DNA of 64,000 bases. Source: Molossus alvarezi. Taxonomy: Eukaryota > Chordata > Mammalia > Chiroptera > Molossidae. Both the position numbers and the translations under genes were made by a program. Every line of letters begins with the position of its first letter. Within the stretch, counting starts at the first letter, position 1. The stretch spans positions 102,565,890-102,629,889 of the forward strand of contig CM073889.1 in assembly GCA_037176705.1 (NCBI GenBank), given 5' to 3'. Under the pieces are notes generated by a model. It did no database searches and was not told the origin of the DNA. It saw only the letters and a program-made list of their open reading frames with translations. This document shows, piece by piece, positions 57,000 through 64,000 of the stretch.

Positions 57000-57174
57000 T
57001 CAGTCATCTTTTAACGCTAACCTCAGTTTCTTGGTTTCCTCTACTCTCCGCTGATTTTCTTAGGCTATAAGTAAGTCTTTGTTCTCAATTTGTTATCCTA
57101 CCAGATTAAAATGCTTGCTTATGAATGATTTCTATGGTTTGCAAATGGTTCCACATACATTTCTTGTCTCCCTA

Positions 57175-57285
57175 CCTAGATTGTAAGTGCTTTGGGGACA
57201 GGGATTAACTTCTTTTATGTATCCAACTTTAGTATTAGGAGAATTCTAAGACATAGTATCTGCTTAATTAACAGTTGCTGAGTAG
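57175..57285 (+). mobile_element. L2 3' end fragment, sense
   Basis: 'tagattgtaagtgctttggg' and 'gacagggattaacttctttt', then 'agtatctgcttaattaacag', fit a diverged L2 3' terminal region. Confidence 0.65.
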
Positions 57286-58205
57286 TAGCTCGATCGATGT
57301 CTCCTCGGCCATGATCAGAGCACAGTTTTAACCCAGACAGTTTTGTGGGAAATGTGGTGTGTTTCCTGGAGCCAGAGCGCCTCTGGGGAGACGGAGGGAA
57401 GGAGCAGCGGCAGGCAGTCCAGCTCCTGTCCATTGGGAGTGGGGGTACTCAGCCCCACACAGATCCCTAAACGACAGCAACAGAGAAGGGCAGGGGAGCC
57501 CATGTGGCATCAGACAGTGGGAATCAGAGGTGATTTGGCCCCCTGGGGGGACTCGGACACACTATCCCAGGCTGAAAGCGAGTGCGTGGTTACACCAGCG
57601 TGGTTACAGTCAGCTCGCTCTGATTGTGAGTGGTGCGAGGGGCCACAAAGCAGAACTCGGACCTGATGAGGATCTGAGAGGATCACCCAGCAGTGATTCT
57701 GGGGGACCGATTATTCACTGAAAGAATTTTGATGGGGGCTAGTCAGGGTGCCTGGGAAAAGAGGTGCAATCCTCTCCACCTCAAGCGAAGAAGAGGTGTA
57801 CCTTCCCCCATGGAGTAGGCTGGACATCGGCACCCCAGCAGCAGGGCCTGGAGGCACTGGGGATTCAAACATCTAGTCAGGTGGGAGCTGGGCGGAAGTC
57901 CTGCCCAGTGAGACCCGGCCGTGCTGAAAGATGAGAGAGCCAAGCAGGGCGGAGTTTTTTTCTTTCTTCGCCCTCCCCTCCCCCTATCTCCCCCAGCTTG
58001 GGGCGGTGACCAGGGGGTGCCAGCAACCTAGGCAGAACTGAGGCATTGGAAGGAGAGGAAACTACTGCCTTTCTTTCCTACAAGCCATAGGCACCACCCC
58101 CGATGCAAATCTGTTGAAACCATGCTGACTGAACCTGATACCCTGCAGAGCCCAGTGCCATGGGGGAAGGGAAAGCAGCCCAGAACAGGTACATTCAAAG
58201 GGCAA

Positions 58206-58620
58206 ATCCCAAAGCAGACCTAGCCAGAAAACTTAACTATCCTGGTGAAAGAAAATGTCACACAAGTCCAGGAAACACAGAGAATCTCAATCAAGATGAA
58301 CCCAAAAAGAACCACACCTAGATGCATTATAATTAAAATGGCAAATGTGCAAGACAAAGAAAGAATCTTAAAGGCAGCAAGAGAGAGACAGAAAGTTACC
58401 TACAAGGGAGCTCCCATTAAACTGTCAATTGATTTCTCAATAGAAACACTACAGGCCAGAAGAGAGTGGCATGAAGTATACAAAGTAATGAAAAGCAAGG
58501 AATTGAATCCAAGACAACTCTATCCAGCAAGGCTATCATTCAAAATTGAAGATGAAATAAAGAATTTTACAGGCAAAAAAAGGCTAAAGGAGTTTACTAC
58601 CACCAAAACAGCACTGTAAG
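58206..58620 (+). pseudogene. L1 ORF1 C-terminal remnant
   Basis: A frame covering 58245-58619 (124 codons) includes 'KMNPKRTTPRCIIIKM', 'KERILKAARERQKVTYKG' and 'QARREWHEVYKVMKSK', the ORF1p C-terminal domain, closely similar to residues about 185-275 of the intact ORF1 at 9471-10412. The coiled coil and RRM are deleted. The frame stops early at TAA (58617-58619), probably a former glutamine codon, and a SINE then interrupts the last codons. Confidence 0.88.
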
Positions 58621-58633
58621 AAATGCTAAAGGG

Positions 58634-58873
58634 CCCTGGCCGGTTTGGCTCAGCAGTTAGAGCGTCGGCCTGGGGTCCCGAGAGACTCGGGTTCGGTTCC
58701 CGCTAGGGGCATGTACCTTGGTTGCAGTTTGTCCCCGGCCCTGGTTGGTCGTGCGGGTGGCAGCCACTCGATGTGTCCCCTTCACATCGATGTTTCTCCC
58801 TCTCTCTCTTCCTCTCTCTCCCTCCCACTCTACCTGAACAATAAATGTCCTTGGGTGAGGATAAAAAAAAAAA
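58634..58873 (+). mobile_element. Ves SINE (type 1) inserted in L1 ORF1, with TSD
   Basis: Head 'ccctggccggtttggctcag', B-box-like 'gggttcggttcccgc', (TC)n tract and tail 'tccttgggtgagga'. Perfect 16 bp TSD 'aagaaatgctaaaggg' at 58618-58633 and 58874-58889, both copies being L1 ORF1 sequence. Confidence 0.97.
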
Positions 58874-58954
58874 AAGAAATGCTAAAGGGACTGTTGTAAG
58901 AAGAAGAAATAGAGAGAGAGAGGGGAGGGGGGAACATAGGCATAAAGAATAAAA

Positions 58955-61900
58955 ATGACAACAAATAAGTACCTATTAATAATAACCTTAAAGGTAAATG
59001 GCTTTAAATGCTCCAATCAAAAGACATAAGGAAGTTGAATGGACAAGAAAATATGACCCATATATATGCTTTCTACAAGAGAACCATCTCAGAACAAAAG
59101 ATTCACCAAGAAACAGGATGAAAGTGAAGGGATGGAAACAAATTTTCCATGCAATAGAAACAAACAAAAAAAGCAGAGGTAGCAAAATTCATATCTGATA
59201 AAATAGACTTCAAAATGAAGGTCATAATGAGAGACATAAAAGTCACTGCATAATATTAAGGGGATTGATCCAACAAGAGAATATAACCCCTGCAAACATA
59301 TATGCACTGAATATAGGAGCACCATAGTATATTACAAAACTTCTGGAGTACTTCAAGGGAGAGATTGATAATAATACATTAACACCCCACTGACATCATT
59401 GGATAGATCTAGACAAAAAATTATCAAGGAAACAGAGACCCTGAATGACACACTAGATCAGATGGATTTAATTGATATTTACAGAACATTTCACCCCAAA
59501 GCTGCAGAATATACATTCTTCTCAAGTACATATGGACATTCTCAAAAATAGACCACATGTTAGGATGCAAACTTAGCCTCTACAAATTCAAGATGATTGA
59601 AATTATGTCAAGCATCTTCTCAGATCACAATGGCATGAAACTAGAAATTATTTACAATAAAAACACTCAAAAATATTCAAACACATGAAGGCTAAATAGC
59701 ATGTTGTTGGACAATGAATGGGTTGCCAATGAGATCAAGGAAGAAATTAAAAACTCCCTGGAAACCAATGAAAATGAACACCCAACAACACAAAATCTAT
59801 GTCATATAGTGAAAGCAGTCCCAAGAGGGAAGTTCATAGCATTACAGGCCTACCTCAAGAAACAAGAAACATTTCTAATAAACTAACCCAAAACTTAAAG
59901 AATTAGAAAGAGAACAAAATTAAAAACCCAGTTAGTAGAAGGAAGAAAATGATAAAGTTCAGAGTGGAAATAAATTACATAGAGAATTAAAAAAAATGTA
60001 AAAGATCAATGAAACCAAGAGCTGGTTCTTTGAAAAGATAAACAAAATTGATCAACCTTTAGCCAGCCTTACCAAGAAACAAAGAGAGAGGACTCAAATA
60101 AATTAAATCAGAAATGAAAGAGGTGAAGTAACAATTGACACCACAGAAATACAAAGGATTGTAAGAAAATACTATGAACAATTACATGCCAACAAATTGG
60201 ACAACCTAGTCAAAATGGATAATATCCTAGAATCATACAATTTTCCAAAACTCAACCAGGAAGAGTTAGAAAACCTGTAAAGACCAATAACAACTAAGAA
60301 AATTGAAGCAGGAATTAATAAACTCCCAGCCATCAAAAGCCCTGGTCAAGATGACTTCACAGGGGAGTTTTACTAAACATTCAAAAAAGGGCTAACACCT
60401 ATTTTTTTCAACCTATTCCAAAAAAATTCAAGAGGGAGGAAGACTTCCAAGCTCTTTTTATGAGGCCAGCATAATCCTAAGTCCAAAAAGGACACTCCAA
60501 AGAAAGAAAATTACAGGCCAATATTCCTGATGAACATAGACGCCAAAATCCTCAACAAAATATTAGCAAATCAGATCCAACAATATATTTAAAAAATTAT
60601 TTTTCGTTACCAAATGGTATGTATCCCAGGGATGCAAGGCTGGTACAATATTCACAAATCAAGAAATGTGATACACCACATAAACAAAATGAAAAATAAA
60701 AATCATATGATTATATCAATAGATGCAGAAAAAAACATTTGATAGAATCCAGCACCCATGTTTGATAAAAACTCTCAGCAAGGTGGGAATAGAAGGATCA
60801 TACCTCAACATAATAAAGGCCATATATGAGAAACCTATAGCTAGCATCATACACAATGGGGAAAAACTAAAAACATTTTCTTTAAGAACAGGAACAAGAC
60901 AGGAATGTCTACATTCACCACTCTTATTCAACACAGTACTGGAAATCTTAGCCACAGCAGTCAGACAAGAAGAAAAAATTAAGGCATCCAAATTGGAAAG
61001 GAGGAAGTGACACAGTCATTATTCGCAGATGACATGATTTTGTGCATAGAAAACCCTTAAAGACTCTACCAAAAAACTACTAGATTTAATAAGTGAATTC
61101 AGCAAAGTAGCAGGATACACAATGAACATCCAGAAATCAATGACACTTTTATACACCAATAATGAGCACTCAGAAAGAGAAACTAAAAAAAAAAAAAAAA
61201 TCTCATTTACCATTGCAACAAAAAAATTGAGATACCCAGGAATAAACTTAACCAAGGAGGTAAAAAAACCTGTTCTCAGAAAACTACAGGACATTGAAAA
61301 AGGATATAGAGGAAGATATAAAAAAAAGTGGAAGTATATATCATGTTCATGGATTGGAATAATCTACATCATTAAAATGTCCATACTACCCAAAGCAATC
61401 CATGCATTCAGTGCAATCCCCATTAAAATACTTATGACATATTTCACAAAACTAGAACAAAAACTAAAGTTTATATGGAACCACAAAAGAACTTTAATAG
61501 CCACAGCAATCTTGAAAAAGAAAAACAAAGTTGGAGGAATCACAGTTCTGGATATCCAGTTATACTACAAAGCCACTGAATCAAAACAGCCTGGTACTAG
61601 TACAAGAACATGCATATAGATCAATGGAACAGAACAGATAAACTGGAAGTGGACCCAAGATATTATGCTCAATTAATATTTGACAGGGGAGGCAAGAACA
61701 TACAATGGAGTAAAGACAGTCTCTTCAATAAATGGTGTTGGGAAAATTGAACAGCTATATGCACCCCCCCAAAAAAAACCCCAAAAACTAGACCACCAAC
61801 TTATACCATACACAAGAATAAACTCAAATTGATAAAAGACTTAAATGTAAGTTGCGAAACCATAAAAATCCTAGAAGAAAATGCAGACAAAACTCAGACA

Positions 61901-62690
61901 TCACACATAGCGTAATTTTCGCTGATACATTGCCTAGGGCAAGAGAAACAAAGAAAATGGGACCATATCAAACTAAAAAGCTTCTGCACAGCAAAAGAAA
62001 CCAGCATCAAAATGAAAAAAGAACCCACTCTCTAGGAGAACATATTTCCCAATGATACATCGGATAAAGGGTTAATTTCCAAAATATATAAAATACTCAT
62101 GCAACTCAACAAAATGAAGACAAAGAATTTAATTAAAAAATGGGCAGAGGACCTGAATAGACACTTCTCCGAAGAGGACATACAAATGACCAAGAGTCAT
62201 GAAAAAAATGCTCAGCGTCACTAATCAGAGAGGTGCAAATTAAAATGACTGTGAGGTATCACCTCACACCTATCAGAATGGTGGCCATCAACAAATCATC
62301 AAACAAGTGCTGGTGAGGATGAAGAGCAAAGGGTACTGTGGAAATGCAGTCTGGTGCAGTCACTATGGAAAACGTGGTGTTTCCTCAAAAAATTGAAAAT
62401 GGATCTGCCATTTGACTCAGTGATCATACTTTCAGGAATATATCCTAAGAAGCATGAAACACTAATCAGAAGGAATATATGCACCCCTATGTTCATCGCA
62501 GCATTATTTATAATAGCTAAGATCTGGAAACAGCCCAAGTGTCCCTTAGTAGATGTGTGGATTAAAAAACTGTGGTACGTTTACACAATTGAATCCTATG
62601 CAGCTGTAAAAAAAAGTTGTATTACCCTTTGAGATGACAGATGACATGGAGGGACCTGGAGAATATCATACTAAGCAAAATAAGCCAGTC
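58955..62690 (+). pseudogene. L1 ORF2 remnant (endonuclease-reverse transcriptase)
   Basis: ORF2p supplies target-nicking endonuclease and reverse transcriptase in intact L1. Here the ATG at 58955 is followed within about 45 bases by a frameshift. Recognisable pieces: endonuclease 'LNAPIKRHKEVEW' and 'DPYICFLQENHLRTKD' (58998-59198); a middle segment (59701-59886); reverse transcriptase '[18 protein letters not shown]' (60723-61010) and the catalytic FADD motif at 61022-61033; '[20 protein letters not shown]' (61122-61619); the C-terminus 'NICTPMFIAALFIIAKIWKQ' (62354-62632). Multiple stops, frameshifts and small indels separate them. It cannot encode a functional enzyme. Confidence 0.92.
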
Positions 62691-62975
62691 AGAGAAAAGC
62701 AGGTATCAGTTATTTGTGGAATATAATGAACAAAATAAGCTAACGAACAAAATAGATCTGGGAGTAGGGAGCAGACTGACAAACATCAAAGGGAATGTGG
62801 GTACTGGGGAGGGAAGAGATAAACCAAAGAATTTATATGCATGTTTGCACAACCAATGGACACAGACAACTGTGTGGTGAAGGCAGGGGGTGGGGTATGG
62901 GAGCTGGGAGGAAGGACAGTGTCATTGGGGGGGGACATCTGTAATACTTTCAACAATAAAGATAAATTTTTAAAA

Positions 62976-63050
62976 ATGTTTAAGAGAAATTGAGAAAATA
63001 TTGAATGTAAACTGTAATTGGAAAATAATAAAAAAGAAAACAAACAAACA
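62976..63050 (+). mobile_element. Second L1-type 3' tail directly behind the L1
   Basis: After the L1 end comes 'aatattgaatgtaaactgta' and 'attggaaaataataaaaaag', which resembles the other L1 3' UTR ending ('attgaatg...aactgtaa', as at 21625 and 29600). It may be an older L1 tail that served as the insertion target. Confidence 0.5.
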
Positions 63051-63066
63051 AAAATTTGCTGAGTTG

Positions 63067-63314
63067 CCCTGGCCGATTTGGCTCAGCGGTTAGAGCGTCG
63101 GCCTGTGGTCCAGAGAGACCCGGGTTCGGTTCCCGCTAAGGGCATGTACCTTGGTGGCAGTTTGTCCCTGGCCCTGGTTGGTCGTGCGGGTGGCAACCAC
63201 TCGATGTGTCTCTTTCACATTGATGTCTCTCTCTCTCTTCCTCTTTCTCCCTCCCACTCTTATCTGAACAAAAAATCTGAAAAAAAAGGTCCTCGGGTGA
63301 GGATAAAAAAAAAA
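63067..63314 (+). mobile_element. Ves SINE (type 1), full length with TSD
   Basis: Head 'ccctggccgatttggctcag', B-box-like 'gggttcggttcccgc', (TC)n tract and tail 'tcctcgggtgagga'. Perfect 16 bp TSD 'aaaatttgctgagttg' at 63051-63066 and 63315-63330. Inserted right behind the L1 tail. Confidence 0.97.
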
Positions 63315-63366
63315 AAAATTTGCTGAGTTGTATTATAGTATGTGTGGGAATTTTTTCCCCCCTTAT

Positions 63367-63465
63367 AGGCTGTAAGCTCTTTAAGGACGAATCTTTTAGA
63401 ACTATATCTTTATTGAGACTTACTCTCATTTGACGCTTAATAACTATTTGTTGAATGAATGCTTT
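63367..63465 (+). mobile_element. L2 3' end fragment, sense
   Basis: 'ggctgtaagctctttaagga' and 'taactatttgttgaatgaat' match the L2 3' terminus. Confidence 0.75.
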
Positions 63466-64000
63466 GTGATCACCTGAGCTTTCAGAGAGGCCATTGTCTT
63501 CATCTTCCCGCCAAATGTCCAGGTGCTCAACACCCTCACAGACATTGATGACTCTACTTTGATGGGACATTTTCATAGCTACTGCTAATTATTTGTAAGG
63601 GGCATAGGTGTTTGGGATGATTTTTGGATGCTGTTGCTTTTCCTCTAATACCCGCCTGTTTGCAAAAATTATTTCCATGGAAACTAATTATTGTGCATTT
63701 TGCTTCATCCTTCATACACAAAGACAGGAACTTGAAAAATAGTATTATTGCTCTATTGTGCACCTAATTTCATAGTGATACTACTTTTAGAGTTCTTCGC
63801 CCTTATTTGGAAATAAGTGGAGATAAAAATATTAAATAAAATTTTCACGAAGTACTGACCTATATAAACTATAACCGCGCCCCCCCCAGCCTCTCTTCCC
63901 CAGCCCTCTGGGGCCAGCCAGCATCTATTTATCTTTGAACGCACGTATCTCACACGTGGTTGGAACATGATAGACATTCTACAAGGGTTTGTTAAAGTTG
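63466..64000. other. Unassigned sequence to window end
   Basis: No gene or named repeat recognised. A C-run 'cgcgccccccccagcc' lies near 63877. Confidence 0.4.

Larger units (their letters stand above)
57290..62975 (+). mobile_element. Near full-length L1, decayed and rearranged, sense
   Basis: Order on the plus strand: a GC-rich 5' UTR-like region of about 0.9 kb (57290-58205); the C-terminal third of ORF1 (58206-58620); a SINE (58634-58873); ORF2 from an ATG at 58955 through endonuclease, reverse transcriptase and C-terminal segments to about 62690; a 3' UTR ending 'caacaataaagat' near 62965. The N-terminal two thirds of ORF1 are missing, so the 5' UTR-like part joins ORF1 at codons matching about residue 160 of the ORF1 at 9471-10412. 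ORF2 is broken by many stops and frameshifts. The 3' UTR is of the same type as that of the HAL1-like element. The 5' UTR assignment is less secure than the rest. Confidence 0.85.

Overview
This 64 kb window looks like intergenic or intronic DNA from a bat. At least 25 copies of the tRNA-derived Ves SINE family are present, many with a readable target-site duplication (TSD). They lie among L1, HAL1-like, L2, MIR, hAT-Charlie and LTR relics of the kind found in placental mammals. Ves SINEs point to a vespertilionoid (yangochiropteran) bat. I saw no Helitron (HeliBat) sequence, so a lineage outside Vespertilionidae is possible, but the genus cannot be fixed. I recognise no host protein-coding exon, no functional tRNA, rRNA or ncRNA gene, and no CRISPR array. 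The only long open frame that belongs to a known protein family is an L1 ORF1 at 9471-10412 (minus).

Layout. 0-8.2 kb: a hAT-like MITE, an L1 3' end, three Ves SINEs, an ERVL-like solo LTR, MER5A, then about 2.5 kb of unique sequence (5.7-8.2 kb). 8.9-11.5 kb: an old antisense L1 split by a 2.2 kb HAL1-like element that has a GC-rich 5' UTR, an intact ORF1, a 3' UTR and no ORF2, flanked by a 16 bp TSD. 12.3-23 kb: several old L1 fragments, a second ERVL-like LTR, L2, MIR and SINEs, one of them cleanly inserted in an L1. 23-27.8 kb: SINEs in otherwise unassigned sequence, ending in a very short 5'-truncated L1 with two A-rich tails. 27.8-39.1 kb: a Ves-free stretch of 11.4 kb with few other repeats. 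39-43.7 kb: GC-richer sequence with a (CCAA)n tract. 43.7-57 kb: dense SINEs, an MLT1-like LTR, a SINE nested in a SINE, an inverted SINE pair and a 13 bp minisatellite. 57.3-63 kb: a long, decayed, sense L1 with a SINE in ORF1 and another just after its tail.

How the parts relate. The SINEs and the HAL1-like element encode no reverse transcriptase, so they must have been mobilised by L1 ORF2p made elsewhere. Every ORF2 relic seen here is broken. Family names come from recalled consensus sequences, without a database search; boundaries are usually good to a few tens of bases, or to the base where a TSD is quoted.
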